In this document: piece by piece, positions 28,310 through 36,830 of the stretch
How positions within the stretch are numbered: position 1 is the first letter of the stretch
Layout of the letters: every line of letters begins with the position of its first letter
Source: Streptomyces davaonensis JCM 4913
GTDB lineage: Bacteria; Actinomycetota; Actinomycetes; Streptomycetales; Streptomycetaceae
Direction of reading: 5' to 3'
Assembly (NCBI RefSeq): GCF_000349325.1
Contig: NC_020504.1
Location: forward strand, 2,266,053 to 2,330,052
Length of the DNA stretch: 64,000 nucleotides
The notes under the pieces: generated by a model
What the model saw: only the letters and a program-made list of their open reading frames with translations
Databases searched by the model: none
Told to the model about the DNA's origin: nothing
Position numbers and translations under genes: made by a program

Positions 28310-28516
28310 TTCGCCCCCGCCGCCCCTACCCTCCCCCAGAGGGGGGGGACCCCCACCGTCCCCTGGGGGCTGTCGCCCCCAGACCCCCGATCGGCCCTGA
28401 AGGGGCCTCGTCCTCAAACGCCGGACGGGCTAAACCCAGCCCCTCCGGCGTTTGAGGAGCGGGGTCCAGGGGGCAGAGCCCCCTGGGATGGGACGGGTAG
28501 GGGCGGCGGGGGCGAA
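28310..28516. repeat. 207-bp imperfect palindrome in a convergent intergenic region
   Basis: The outer arms begin TTCGCCCCCGCCGCCCCTAC (28310 on) and are mirrored at 28498-28516. The inner perfect arms are 28412-28425 and 28444-28457 (CCTCAAACGCCGGA and its complement), with a GGGCT/AGCCC tip. The middle parts pair imperfectly through C- and G-runs. It fills the whole gap between the SDR and alc stops. The CCTCAAACGCCGGA core is a motif I associate with common Streptomyces intergenic repeats. It may act as a bidirectional terminator or be a miniature element remnant. Confidence 0.75.
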
Positions 28517-28527
28517 GGAAAGGCTGG

Positions 28528-29643
28528 TCAGCCGCCCAGTTCCTGATGGCGGGTCTCCAGGGAACGCGTGCCCCTCTCCGTCAGGGAACCGAACAAGCGC
28601 AGGCGGGAGATTCCGCCGTCCGGATAGATGTCCACGCGCGCGTGGGTTCCCACCGCCGGGGTCGGGAGGAGGAAGCGGTGGTTCGTGTCGGGCTGGAGGC
28701 GGGTGCGGGGGACGATTTCCTGCCAGTCGCCCGACTCACCGTCACGGATCGACACCGAAGCCCAACCCGCGCTGTTCCCCTTCAGGTACGCCGTGTCGAT
28801 CTCGATCGCGCGGATCTGCGACTGCGCCACCAGGCGGTACTGGATCCAGTCGTTGCCCTGGTCGCGGCGGCGGCGGGTCTCCCAGCCGTCGTCCATCTTG
28901 CGGGAACGCCCCGGCTGGATCGTGTTCGTGGCCGGGGAGTAAAACAGGTTCGACGCGTCCTCCACCTGGCCGCCGTTCTCCAGCGCCACCACGTCGAAGG
29001 TGCCCAGCGCCGCGAGCCAGGACGGGTCGGGAACCACCTCGCCGTACACCCGCAGGCGTGCGACGCCACCGTCAGGGTGCTGGTTCACCCGGACGTGGGT
29101 GAAGCGCTGCTCCACCGACACCGCGAAGCCGTTCGCCGCGTGGCCGCCCACCGGCGTGCGCGGTACCAGCGTCGTCCACTTCACGTCGTCGCCCAGCAGT
29201 TCCTCGGGTGACGGCGAGCCCCCGACCGAGGTGGCCTCGATCGACACCGCCTGCGGGTAGTTGCCCCGGAAGTGGGCCGTGTCGACCACGATGCCGCGGA
29301 TCACGCCCGGCGCGCCCAGCCGCACCAGCGCCCAGTCGTGGTCCTCCGCCGTCGGCCACGGGTGCTCCGCCGACGCGCCACGTCGCCGCCGCGTCTCCCA
29401 GCCGTCCATGATCTTGCCCTTGTGCCCGAAGTGCTCGGGGTCGAACTCCGCCCGCGCGGGCACCAGCAGGTTCTCGCGCTGGGCGAAGAACTCGTCGTTG
29501 GCGGCGATGACACCGGCCCCGAGCTGCCGGTCGGCGAGGTTGGCGTACTGGGTGAAGGGGAAGTCGGCGGTGCGGTAGTCCGCGTACGGGTCACCGCCTC
29601 CGTAGGGGTTCGCGTCGCCGGTGAAACTCACAATCGCCGTCAC
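28528..29643 (-). CDS. alc: Allantoicase
   Basis: A 371-residue enzyme hydrolysing allantoate to ureidoglycolate and urea in purine degradation. It shows the duplicated jelly-roll layout of allantoicases: two repeats each with a GWETRRRR motif (residue about 85 and about 260) and a matching RVNQHPDGGVARLRVYG / RVDIYPDGGISRLRLFG block. Length is normal. The GTG start at 29643 has a GAAAGG SD; the longer frame upstream has none. It is 38 bp downstream of allB and in the same direction, so the two probably share the operator region around 31041-31169. Confidence 0.93.
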   Translation of the reverse strand: MTAIVSFTGDANPYGGGDPYADYRTADFPFTQYANLADRQLGAGVIAANDEFFAQRENLLVPARAEFDPEHFGHKGKIMDGWETRRRRGASAEHPWPTAEDHDWALVRLGAPGVIRGIVVDTAHFRGNYPQAVSIEATSVGGSPSPEELLGDDVKWTTLVPRTPVGGHAANGFAVSVEQRFTHVRVNQHPDGGVARLRVYGEVVPDPSWLAALGTFDVVALENGGQVEDASNLFYSPATNTIQPGRSRKMDDGWETRRRRDQGNDWIQYRLVAQSQIRAIEIDTAYLKGNSAGWASVSIRDGESGDWQEIVPRTRLQPDTNHRFLLPTPAVGTHARVDIYPDGGISRLRLFGSLTERGTRSLETRHQELGG

Positions 29644-29681
29644 TTCATGTGCCTTTCGGGTATCGGGGCGAAATGGATCGA

Positions 29682-31019
29682 TCACGGGGTGCGGGTCAGC
29701 AGGCGCCCCTTCGGCTCCGTGAACTCGCCGTTCACGACCACGCGTTCGCCGCGCAGCCACGTCGACTTCACCACTCCGTACAGGGTCTTGCCCGCGTACG
29801 CCGTCACCCGGTTGCGGTGCTGAAGGGCCGCCGGGTCCACGGTGAACGTCTCGTCGGGGGCGAGGACCGCGAAGTCGGCGTCACGGCCCGCATCGATGGC
29901 GCCCTTGGTCGCGGACAGCCCCACCAACTCGGCCGTACGAGACGACATCCAGCGCACCACCTCCTCCAAGCCGTGCCCGCGCCTGCGCGCCTCCGTCCAC
30001 ACCGCCGCGAGGCTCAACTGGAGGCCGGAGATGCCGCCCCAGGCCGTGGAGAAGTCGTCCGTCTTCAAGTCGGCCGTCGACGGGGAGTGGTCGGTCACCA
30101 CACAGTCGATCGTGCCGTCCGCCAGCGCCTGCCAGAGCAGGTCCTGGTTGGCGGACTCCCGGATGGGCGGGCAGCACTTGAACTCGCTCGCGCCGTCGGG
30201 GACTTCCTCGGCGGTCAGGGTCAGATAGTGCGGGCAGGTCTCCGCCGTGACGTGTACGCCCTCCGCCTTCGCCGCCGCGATCAGCGGGACGGCGTCCGAG
30301 GAGGACAGATGGAGTACGTGCACGCGCGCGTCCAACCGCTTCGCCTGCGCGATGAGTTGTGCGATCGCCGTGTCCTCGGCGTCCCGCGGACGCGAGGCCA
30401 GGAAGTCCGCGTACCTGGGGCCACTGCGCTGCGGTGCCGCCGCCAGGTGGTGCGGGTCCTCCGCGTGCACGATCAGCAGGCCGCCGAAGGAGGCGATCTC
30501 GGCCAGGGACCGGGCCAGCCGTTCCTGGTCCAGGTGCGGGAACTCGTCCACTCCGGACGGTGACAGGAACGCCTTGAAGCCGAACACCCCCGCCTCGTGC
30601 AGCGGGCGCAGGTCCTTGACGTTGTCGGGCAGCGCGCCGCCCCAGAAGCCGACGTCGATGTGCGCCTTGTCGGCCGCGACTTGCCGCTTCACCCGGAGGT
30701 TGTCGACCGTCGTGGTCGGCGGGAGGGAGTTGAGCGGCATGTCCACCAGCGTGGTGATACCGCCGGCCGCTGCCGCGCGCGTCGCGGTCCAGAAGCCTTC
30801 CCATTCGGTCCGGCCGGGGTCGTTGACGTGCACATGGGTGTCGACCAGGCCAGGGAGCAGGACGTCGTCGCCGAGGTCCTCGACCCGGGCGTTCCCGACG
30901 GAAGCGTCGTACGGCAGCACGGCCGCGATCTTTCCGGCGGAGACCGCGACGCACGCGGCCCGTGTTCCCTCCGGAGTGATGACGCGTGTCGAGCGCAGCA
31001 CCAGTTCTGCTTCGGACAC
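29682..31019 (-). CDS. allB: Allantoinase
   Basis: A 445-residue amidohydrolase that opens allantoin to allantoate. The metal-binding HVHV (in [12 protein letters not shown]), the carboxylated Lys site in GFKAFLSP, the later histidines ([15 protein letters not shown]) and VVTDHSP are all present, and the N- and C-terminal small beta domains are complete. First gene of the allB-alc operon. A perfect TTCAAC-N5-GTTGAA palindrome lies 22-38 bp upstream of its start, and a pair of TTCC/GGAA boxes further up, so it is probably repressed by the divergent IclR regulator and derepressed by a purine intermediate. Confidence 0.95.
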   Translation of the reverse strand: MSEAELVLRSTRVITPEGTRAACVAVSAGKIAAVLPYDASVGNARVEDLGDDVLLPGLVDTHVHVNDPGRTEWEGFWTATRAAAAGGITTLVDMPLNSLPPTTTVDNLRVKRQVAADKAHIDVGFWGGALPDNVKDLRPLHEAGVFGFKAFLSPSGVDEFPHLDQERLARSLAEIASFGGLLIVHAEDPHHLAAAPQRSGPRYADFLASRPRDAEDTAIAQLIAQAKRLDARVHVLHLSSSDAVPLIAAAKAEGVHVTAETCPHYLTLTAEEVPDGASEFKCCPPIRESANQDLLWQALADGTIDCVVTDHSPSTADLKTDDFSTAWGGISGLQLSLAAVWTEARRRGHGLEEVVRWMSSRTAELVGLSATKGAIDAGRDADFAVLAPDETFTVDPAALQHRNRVTAYAGKTLYGVVKSTWLRGERVVVNGEFTEPKGRLLTRTP

Positions 31020-31040
31020 CGGACCCCTCTCAGCACGGAA

Positions 31041-31057
31041 TTCAACGTTCTGTTGAA
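31041..31057. promoter_or_regulatory. Palindromic operator (TTCAAC-N5-GTTGAA) upstream of allB
   Basis: A perfect 6-5-6 palindrome just upstream of the allB start. The same TCAAC-N5-GTTGA core occurs upstream of the uraD-uraH-uricase operon (61481-61495), and with one change upstream of aceB (33862-33876). Confidence 0.6.
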
Positions 31058-31133
31058 GGAGTCTTCACTCCCGCATCGGCGCCGTCAAGGGCACACTGCT
31101 GTCCAGCATCCCTCTCGGATCCACTCTGGACGT

Positions 31134-31169
31134 TTCCACAAAGCGGAATTAGAATTCCAGCAAGCAGAA
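31134..31169. promoter_or_regulatory. Tandem TTCC-N7-GGAA boxes between allB and the IclR gene
   Basis: Box 1 is TTCCACAAAGCGGAA (31134-31148) and box 2 TTCCAGCAAGCAGAA (31155-31169), 21 bp apart from start to start. The same pairing at the same spacing occurs upstream of aceB and hyi. Position between divergent genes fits autoregulation by the IclR protein plus control of allB. Confidence 0.65.
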
Positions 31170-31249
31170 CGTAGCTACGCACAAGCTGGGAGTCAACCGG
31201 CTGGCGGGTAGGCTTCTGCCCTTCCCGCCAGCCCCGAAAGGAACGCGCC

Positions 31250-32044
31250 GTGCCGACGTCCAGCGCCAGCACCACCGACTCCGCCAAGTCCGCCAGCGGT
31301 GGCGTCCAGTCACTCGAGCGCGCCTTCGACCTGCTGGAGCGGATGGCGGACGCCGGCGGCGAGGTGGGCCTGAGCGAGCTGTCCGCGAGCAGCGGGCTCC
31401 CGCTGCCGACCATCCACCGTCTGATGCGCACCCTGGTGGCCTGCGGCTACGTCCGCCAGCAACCCAACCGGCGCTATGCGCTCGGCCCGCGGCTGATCCG
31501 GCTCGGCGAGTCCGCCTCCCGGCTGCTCGGCACCTGGGCACGCCCCTACCTCGCCCGGCTGGTCGAGGAGACCGGCGAGACCGCGAACATGGCACTGCTG
31601 GACGGGGACGAGATCGTCTACGTCGCCCAGGTGCCCTCCAAGCACTCGATGCGGATGTTCACCGAGGTGGGCCGACGCGTCCTGCCGCACTCCACGGGCG
31701 TCGGCAAGGCCCTGCTGGCGCACACCCCGGCCGGCGAGGTGCGGGCGCTGCTCTCCCGGACGGGCATGCCGGCCGCCACCGAGAAGACGATCACCACCGC
31801 GGACGGTTTCCTCGCGGCCCTGGAGGACGTACGCCGGCTCGGGTACGCCGTGGACGACAACGAGCAGGAGATCGGGGTCCGCTGTGTCGCGGTGTCGGTG
31901 CCCGACTCCCCCACCGCGGCCGCCATCTCCATCTCCGGTCCTGCGGGCCGGGTCACCGAGGAGACCACCGAGCGGATCGTGCCGGTGCTCCAGCAGATCG
32001 CCCAGGAGCTGTCCGAGGCGCTGGCCACCCAGAACCCCGCATGA
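31250..32044 (+). CDS. allR: IclR-family regulator, probable allantoin regulator AllR
   Basis: A 264-residue transcription factor with an N-terminal winged helix (about 20-80; LSASSGLPLPTIHRLMRTL is the recognition part, then YALGPRLIRLG) and a C-terminal IclR effector-binding domain (VGRRVLPHSTGVGKALLA, GYAVDDNEQEIGVRCVAV). Divergent from allB. In streptomycetes the IclR protein at this place is the AllR repressor of allantoin genes; I infer the same here. It likely binds the TTCC-N7-GGAA boxes found upstream of its own gene, aceB, uraD and hyi. GTG start 31250 with AAAGGAAC. Its stop overlaps the next start (ATGA). Confidence 0.85.
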   Translation: MPTSSASTTDSAKSASGGVQSLERAFDLLERMADAGGEVGLSELSASSGLPLPTIHRLMRTLVACGYVRQQPNRRYALGPRLIRLGESASRLLGTWARPYLARLVEETGETANMALLDGDEIVYVAQVPSKHSMRMFTEVGRRVLPHSTGVGKALLAHTPAGEVRALLSRTGMPAATEKTITTADGFLAALEDVRRLGYAVDDNEQEIGVRCVAVSVPDSPTAAAISISGPAGRVTEETTERIVPVLQQIAQELSEALATQNPA

Positions 32045-32715
32045 CCGGCTTAATGCGCTGGCCGGGCCGGTACACCGACCGGCACGGGTCGCAGGAGGTC
32101 GTCTTCGAGTCCGACGGCCGCGAGCTGATTCGTACGACGATCAGGGGCGTCCGCTTCGAGGGCGGGACCATGGACACACTCGGCGCGCCGACCGGGGAGC
32201 CGCCCGAGCCGATGTTCGTGCTGCGCGACGGGGATCTGTGGTCCTGCCTGCTGGAGTGGGGACTGACGATGCCCGTGGAGGTCGGGGGCGAGGGCGAGCG
32301 GATCGCGACCCTGCACTGCGCGCTGAACCTCTGGTATCCCGAGGAGACGGAGGACCTGACCGTCACCCTGCGCCTCGACGGGCGCGAACTGAGCGCCGCC
32401 CACCCCGACTTCGAGGACGCGCTGCACGAGATCGGGGCCGCGCTGCCGGTCGACACCCGGCTCAAGGCGTGCATCTCGTGCGCCTGGTCCGACTACAGTC
32501 CGGTCGGCCACAGCATGATGACCGGGCTGGCCTGTTTCCGTGACGCCAAGGATCTCTACCGGCGGTGCGACGGCAAGCACGGGCCTTGGGGCATCTTCGA
32601 GATCTGGCCCCAGCGCACCGAGTTCGTCCAGGAGACCTGGCTGTGCGAGCAGTTCGAGCACCGGACGTCGGACCGGGGCTATCGGGGGCCGTTCCCCTTC
32701 CGTGGGTGGAGCTAG
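32041..32715 (+). CDS. Conserved Streptomyces protein of unknown function (DUF6304-like)
   Basis: A 224-residue protein without TM segments or signal peptide, translationally coupled to the IclR gene by an ATGA overlap. It has a Cys-rich spot (LKACISCAWSDYSPVG, about 140-155) and later Cys residues in RRCDGKHGPWG and LCEQFEH, suggestive of metal binding. From memory it belongs to a streptomycete-restricted family (DUF6304). The coupling hints at a link with the purine regulon, but nothing in the sequence shows a function. It ends in a four-base overlap (CTAG) with the convergent gene. Confidence 0.6.
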   Translation: MTGLMRWPGRYTDRHGSQEVVFESDGRELIRTTIRGVRFEGGTMDTLGAPTGEPPEPMFVLRDGDLWSCLLEWGLTMPVEVGGEGERIATLHCALNLWYPEETEDLTVTLRLDGRELSAAHPDFEDALHEIGAALPVDTRLKACISCAWSDYSPVGHSMMTGLACFRDAKDLYRRCDGKHGPWGIFEIWPQRTEFVQETWLCEQFEHRTSDRGYRGPFPFRGWS

Positions 32716-33059
32716 GAGCGCCGCTCCCCGAACAGATCCACCGCGTTCCGTACGTCCTTCAGCCGCGGCGCCAACGCGCTCACCGAGCCGATCGCCCCGG
32801 CGATCAGCAGTAACGACCGCTGTAAGCGAGGGATCTCCGGCGCTCCGCCGATCGCCATCGCGGCCATGGCCGCGAGTTCGTCCTCCGCGATCGCCCGGTC
32901 CGGGAACTCGGCCGGGAGCGCGGCGAGTTCGCGGCGCAGCCGGGACACCGCGGTCCGCAGTTCCGCCACTCTCGGATCCTCGTTGCTGCCGGTCACCGGC
33001 CTCTGCCCCAAGCTCCGCAACACTGCTCTCCCCCCGCGCACGCGGTTGTGCGCGTCCAC
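32712..33059 (-). CDS. Small conserved protein (DUF5955-like)
   Basis: A 115-residue helical protein: an Arg-rich N-terminus, a heptad-like section (VAELRTAVSRLRRELAALP) and a hydrophobic region (LLLIAGAIGSVSALAPRL) too short to be a clear TM helix. The family name is a guess from Streptomyces annotation practice. GTG start 33059 is preceded by GGGAGGGACC; the longer open frame has no start support. Function unknown. Confidence 0.55.
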   Translation of the reverse strand: MDAHNRVRGGRAVLRSLGQRPVTGSNEDPRVAELRTAVSRLRRELAALPAEFPDRAIAEDELAAMAAMAIGGAPEIPRLQRSLLLIAGAIGSVSALAPRLKDVRNAVDLFGERRS

Positions 33060-33212
33060 GTAGTGGTCCCTCCCGAGCGCCCCCTGACGTCGGTCGGGCG
33101 CCGTGGGGACGCGGGTCAGTAAACGCCACCGCCGGGCGGTGCGCCACCACGCGGACCGAAATTCAGCCCAGGGAAACCGGGCCCCGGGCACGGGGTCAGG
33201 TATGCAGGAGAC

Positions 33213-33812
33213 ATGACGCAGAACGAACAGCAGGTGGCCGGGCTGATCCTCGCCGCGGGCGGGGGCCGGCGGCTCGGCGGACGGCCCAAAGCCCTGCTCG
33301 AACACCGCGGACGTCCGCTCGTCGAACACGCGGTCGGGGTCCTGCGTACGGCCGGCTGCGTCCGGGTCCATGTGGTGCTCGGGGCGAGTGCCGCGGCCGT
33401 ACGGGAGCGGGCGCGACTCGGGGACTGTGTGCTGGTGGACAACCCCGAGTGGGAGCGGGGGATGGGGACCTCGTTGCGGGTGGGTCTCGACTCGCTCGCC
33501 GGGACCGGGGCGCGGGCGGCGCTGGTCTCGTTGGTCGATCAGCCCGGGATCGGCCCGGACGCGGTGGCCCGGGTGCTCGCCGCCTATGCCGGGGAGGCGT
33601 CGCTGGTCTCGGCGGCCTACGACGGCGTACGGGGGCATCCGGTGCTGTTCGGGGCCGCGCACTGGGCGGGGATCGCGCGGGCCGCGACCGGGGATCAAGG
33701 GGCGCGTGGGTACCTGAAGGAGCATGCCGCGGCGGTCCGGCTCGTCGAGTGCGGGGACGTGGCCCGGCCGTACGACATCGACACCGAAGCCGACCTGAGC
33801 CACCTTGAGTGA
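33213..33812 (+). CDS. MobA/MocA-like nucleotidyltransferase
   Basis: A 199-residue nucleotidyltransferase with the GT-A type N-terminal signature LILAAGGGRRLGGRPKALL, an SLVDQPG metal site and a GHPVLFG motif. This combination is typical of molybdenum cofactor cytidylyl/guanylyltransferases that mature xanthine-dehydrogenase-type enzymes (MCD cofactor). The location beside allantoin genes fits service to a xanthine dehydrogenase, although no such enzyme is in the window. Length is normal. Confidence 0.8.
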   Translation: MTQNEQQVAGLILAAGGGRRLGGRPKALLEHRGRPLVEHAVGVLRTAGCVRVHVVLGASAAAVRERARLGDCVLVDNPEWERGMGTSLRVGLDSLAGTGARAALVSLVDQPGIGPDAVARVLAAYAGEASLVSAAYDGVRGHPVLFGAAHWAGIARAATGDQGARGYLKEHAAAVRLVECGDVARPYDIDTEADLSHLE

Positions 33813-33861
33813 GCGGGGTGGCACTGAGCGACACCTTGCCTCGACTCAGAGAATCTCGATA

Positions 33862-33914
33862 TCAACAAACCATTGAAGTTCCACGATGAGGAAACTACTA
33901 TCCACTGTTCAGAA
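33862..33914. promoter_or_regulatory. Operator cluster upstream of aceB
   Basis: Three sites lie within 53 bp. TCAAC-N5-ATTGA (33862-33876) differs by one base from the palindrome at allB. TTCCACGATGAGGAA (33879-33893) and ATCCACTGTTCAGAA (33900-33914) form the 21-bp-spaced pair also seen at the IclR gene and hyi. Their presence ties malate synthase to the purine regulon. Confidence 0.6.
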
Positions 33915-33996
33915 GCGTCCTGCCGCACAGCGGACGCTCTACGTTCCATGCGTGCCGCTTGGCACCCGGTGCCACCGCTGAAGGAAGTGACAGCTC

Positions 33997-35622
33997 ATGT
34001 CCGCACCAGCGCCGTCCCCGCTGGCCATCGTCGACGCCGAGCCCCTGCCCCGGCAGGAGGAGGTACTCACCGACGCGGCCCTTGCCTTCGTGGCCGAGCT
34101 GCACCGTCGGTTCACGCCCCGGCGTGACGAGCTCCTCGCCCGCCGTGCCGAGCGCCGCGCCGAGATCGCCCGCACCTCCACGCTCGACTTCCTCCCGGAG
34201 ACCGCCGCGATCCGCGCGGACGACTCCTGGAAGGTGGCCCCGGCCCCCGCCGCGCTGAACGACCGGCGGGTGGAGATCACCGGCCCCACCGACCGCAAGA
34301 TGACCATCAACGCCCTCAACTCCGGCGCCCGGATCTGGCTCGCCGACTTCGAGGACGCCTCGGCGCCGACGTGGGAGAACGTCGTCCTCGGCCAGGTGAA
34401 CATGGCCGACGCGTACACCCGGAACATCGACTTCACGGACGAGCGCACCGGCAAGTCCTACGCCCTGCGCCCGGCCGAGGAGCTGGCGACGGTCGTCATG
34501 CGCCCCCGCGGCTGGCACCTGAACGAGCGCCACCTCGTCGACGCCGACGGCACCCCGGTCCCCGGCGCCCTCGTCGACTTCGGCCTCTACTTCTTCCACA
34601 ACGCCCAGCGTCTGCTCGACCTCGGCAAGGGCCCGTACTTCTACCTCCCGAAGACCGAGTCGCACCTGGAGGCCCGCCTCTGGAACGACGTGTTCGTCTT
34701 CGCGCAGGACTACGTCGGCATCCCGCAGGGCACCGTCCGCGCCACCGTGCTGATCGAGACGATCACCGCCGCCTACGAGATGGAGGAGATCCTCTACGAA
34801 CTCCGCGACCACGCCTCCGGGTTGAACGCGGGCCGCTGGGACTACCTGTTCTCCATCGTCAAGAACTTCCGGGACGGCGGCCCCCGGTTCGTGCTGCCGG
34901 ACCGCAACGCCGTGACGATGACCGCCCCGTTCATGCGGGCGTACACCGAACTCCTCGTCCGCACCTGCCACAAGCGCAGCGCGCACGCCATCGGCGGTAT
35001 GGCGGCGTTCATCCCGTCCCGCCGGGACGAGGAGGTCAACAAGGTCGCGTTCGAGAAGGTGAAGGCGGACAAGGACCGGGAGGCGAACGACGGGTTCGAC
35101 GGCTCCTGGGTCGCCCACCCCGACCTGGTGCCGATCGCGATGGCTTCCTTCGACGCCGTGCTGGGCGAGAAGCCGAACCAGAAGGACCGGCTGCGCGAGG
35201 ACGTCGACGTCAAGGCCGAGGACCTCATCGCCGTCGACTCCCTCGCCGCCAAGCCGACGTACAACGGCCTGGTCAACGCCGTTCAGGTGGGCATCCGTTA
35301 CATCGAGGCCTGGCTGCGCGGGCTCGGCGCGGTCGCCATCTTCAACCTCATGGAGGACGCGGCCACCGCCGAGATCTCCCGCTCCCAGATCTGGCAGTGG
35401 ATCAACGCGGGCGTGCAGTTCGAGAACGGCGAGAAGGCCACGCCCGAGCTGGCCCGCAAGGTCGCCGCCGAGGAACTCCGGAACATCAGGGCCGAACTCG
35501 GCGACGAGGCCTTCGCGGCGGGCCACTGGCAGCAGGCCCACGATCTGCTGCTGGAGGTCTCGCTGGACGAGGACTACGCGGACTTCCTCACCCTGCCCGC
35601 GTACGAGCAGCTCAAGGGCTGA
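33997..35622 (+). CDS. aceB: Malate synthase A
   Basis: A 541-residue enzyme condensing glyoxylate and acetyl-CoA to malate. Typical malate synthase A length and motifs: the catalytic Arg in [21 protein letters not shown], the [16 protein letters not shown] block, GRWDYLFS and the C-terminal helical plug (NGVQFENG-like region). In this setting it consumes glyoxylate formed from ureidoglycolate. The ATG at 33997 was chosen with GAAGGAAG upstream. The operator cluster at 33862-33914 predicts control by the allantoin regulator. Confidence 0.95.
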   Translation: MSAPAPSPLAIVDAEPLPRQEEVLTDAALAFVAELHRRFTPRRDELLARRAERRAEIARTSTLDFLPETAAIRADDSWKVAPAPAALNDRRVEITGPTDRKMTINALNSGARIWLADFEDASAPTWENVVLGQVNMADAYTRNIDFTDERTGKSYALRPAEELATVVMRPRGWHLNERHLVDADGTPVPGALVDFGLYFFHNAQRLLDLGKGPYFYLPKTESHLEARLWNDVFVFAQDYVGIPQGTVRATVLIETITAAYEMEEILYELRDHASGLNAGRWDYLFSIVKNFRDGGPRFVLPDRNAVTMTAPFMRAYTELLVRTCHKRSAHAIGGMAAFIPSRRDEEVNKVAFEKVKADKDREANDGFDGSWVAHPDLVPIAMASFDAVLGEKPNQKDRLREDVDVKAEDLIAVDSLAAKPTYNGLVNAVQVGIRYIEAWLRGLGAVAIFNLMEDAATAEISRSQIWQWINAGVQFENGEKATPELARKVAAEELRNIRAELGDEAFAAGHWQQAHDLLLEVSLDEDYADFLTLPAYEQLKG

Positions 35623-35625
35623 GGG

Positions 35626-35904
35626 TCAGGACGCCGGTTTCTCCGAGTGGCCCAGGGACTTCCCCGGGGCCACTCGGTCGCGTACGGCCTGCTTGACCGC
35701 CGTGGGCTCGGGAAAGCCCTGCTCCCGGCGGTCCCACACCACCTCGTCGTCCACGCGCACGACGAACACCCCGCCCTTGCCCGGTTTCAGGGCCAGTTCG
35801 GTCAGCTCCGCCTCGAAGGTGGTGAGCAGCTCCTGCGCCAGCCAGGCCGCGCGGGGCAGCCAGCGGCACTGGGTGCAGTACTCGATCTCTACCCGGCCAC
35901 TCAT
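35626..35904 (-). CDS. SelT/SelW/SelH-family (Rdx) protein
   Basis: A 92-residue thioredoxin-fold protein. The redox motif CTQC (residues 10-13) followed by RW and the hydrophobic WLAQELL helix are those of selenoprotein-W-like proteins, with Cys in place of selenocysteine; a GGVFVVRVDDEVVWDR strand pair completes it. Target unknown. Its start overlaps the stop of the HipA-like kinase gene (ATGA), so the two are translated together. It converges on aceB with only three bases between the stops. Confidence 0.82.
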   Translation of the reverse strand: MSGRVEIEYCTQCRWLPRAAWLAQELLTTFEAELTELALKPGKGGVFVVRVDDEVVWDRREQGFPEPTAVKQAVRDRVAPGKSLGHSEKPAS

Positions 35905-36815
35905 CCGAGGTGCACCGACCAATCCTGTTCGGCCGCGGGCTTGCCGTGCAGGTCGGGGACCTGCTTGAGCCACGCGGGGCGTCCTTGCTGTGTCCTCGCC
36001 GCGCGCTGGGCCTCCTCGGCGGCGAGTTCCTCCCGGGTGGGGAAGTCGGTGGGCAGCCAGGACGCCGAGGCCCGCACGCGCGCGTGGAGGTAGCCGACGT
36101 ACGCCTCGCGGGCCTGCTCGGCGGTGGCGAACCCGGGCTCGTCCAGCAGCCAGGCGTCCGGCACCTCGGCCGCGATCGCGCGCAGCAGTTCCTCGGTGAC
36201 CTTGGGCGCCAGCTCGGCGTCGGCGGCGCGGGTGTCCGGGGTGGAGTGGCCGAGGGCGTGGTGGCGGAGGTCGTAGGCCTTCGCGGGGTCGGAGGTGTCC
36301 CAGCGGTGGTGGAAGACGAGGGCGGCGCCGTGGTCGATCAGCCACAGGCGCGGGGGCACGGTGCCCAGGGTGGGCCAGACCATCAGGTTGGAGCTGTGCA
36401 CCGTGCGGTCGACGTTGACGGTGAGGGCGTCCAGCCAGATGATCCGGCCCGCCTCCAGGGGATCGACCGGGAAGCGCTGGGCGATCTCCGGCGTGAAGTC
36501 CTTCGCGCCCGGGAGGAAGTCCATCCCGAGGTTGACCCCGGCGCTGGCACTGTGGAGTTCCCGCACCTCCTGGTGGGGTTCGTCGTCCGCGATCGCCGGG
36601 TCGAAGTGCACCAGCACCAGCTCGGGGAAGCGCAGCCCGAGGGCCCGCGCCAGCTCCCCCACGATCACCTCGGCGACCAGCGCCTTGCGGCCCTGCGCGG
36701 AGCCGGTGAACTTGACGACGTACGTGCCGAGGTCGTCGGCCTCGACGACAGCGGGCACGGAGCCGCCCGACCGCAGGGGGGTCACGTATCGAACAGCAGT
36801 CACGTCGCGCAGCAC
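35901..36815 (-). CDS. HipA-like kinase-fold protein
   Basis: A 304-residue protein resembling the HipA-family kinases (HipA_2-like). It has VVKFTGSAQG with the ATP-binding Lys, ALTVNVDRTVHSSNLMVW with a catalytic-loop Asp/Asn pair, and LWLIDHGAALVF with the metal-binding Asp. The substrate is unknown; no HipB antitoxin is nearby, so a toxin role is doubtful. The GTG start has a TACCCT hexamer seven bases upstream on the coding strand, which would suit a leaderless transcript. It is coupled to the SelW-like gene. Confidence 0.7.
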   Translation of the reverse strand: MLRDVTAVRYVTPLRSGGSVPAVVEADDLGTYVVKFTGSAQGRKALVAEVIVGELARALGLRFPELVLVHFDPAIADDEPHQEVRELHSASAGVNLGMDFLPGAKDFTPEIAQRFPVDPLEAGRIIWLDALTVNVDRTVHSSNLMVWPTLGTVPPRLWLIDHGAALVFHHRWDTSDPAKAYDLRHHALGHSTPDTRAADAELAPKVTEELLRAIAAEVPDAWLLDEPGFATAEQAREAYVGYLHARVRASASWLPTDFPTREELAAEEAQRAARTQQGRPAWLKQVPDLHGKPAAEQDWSVHLG

Positions 36816-36830
36816 ACCGGCAAGGGTAGA

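Noticed and set aside
35901..36815. HipA-like protein as a toxin-antitoxin toxin
   Set aside because: No HipB-type HTH gene next to it; its partner is a SelW-like protein.
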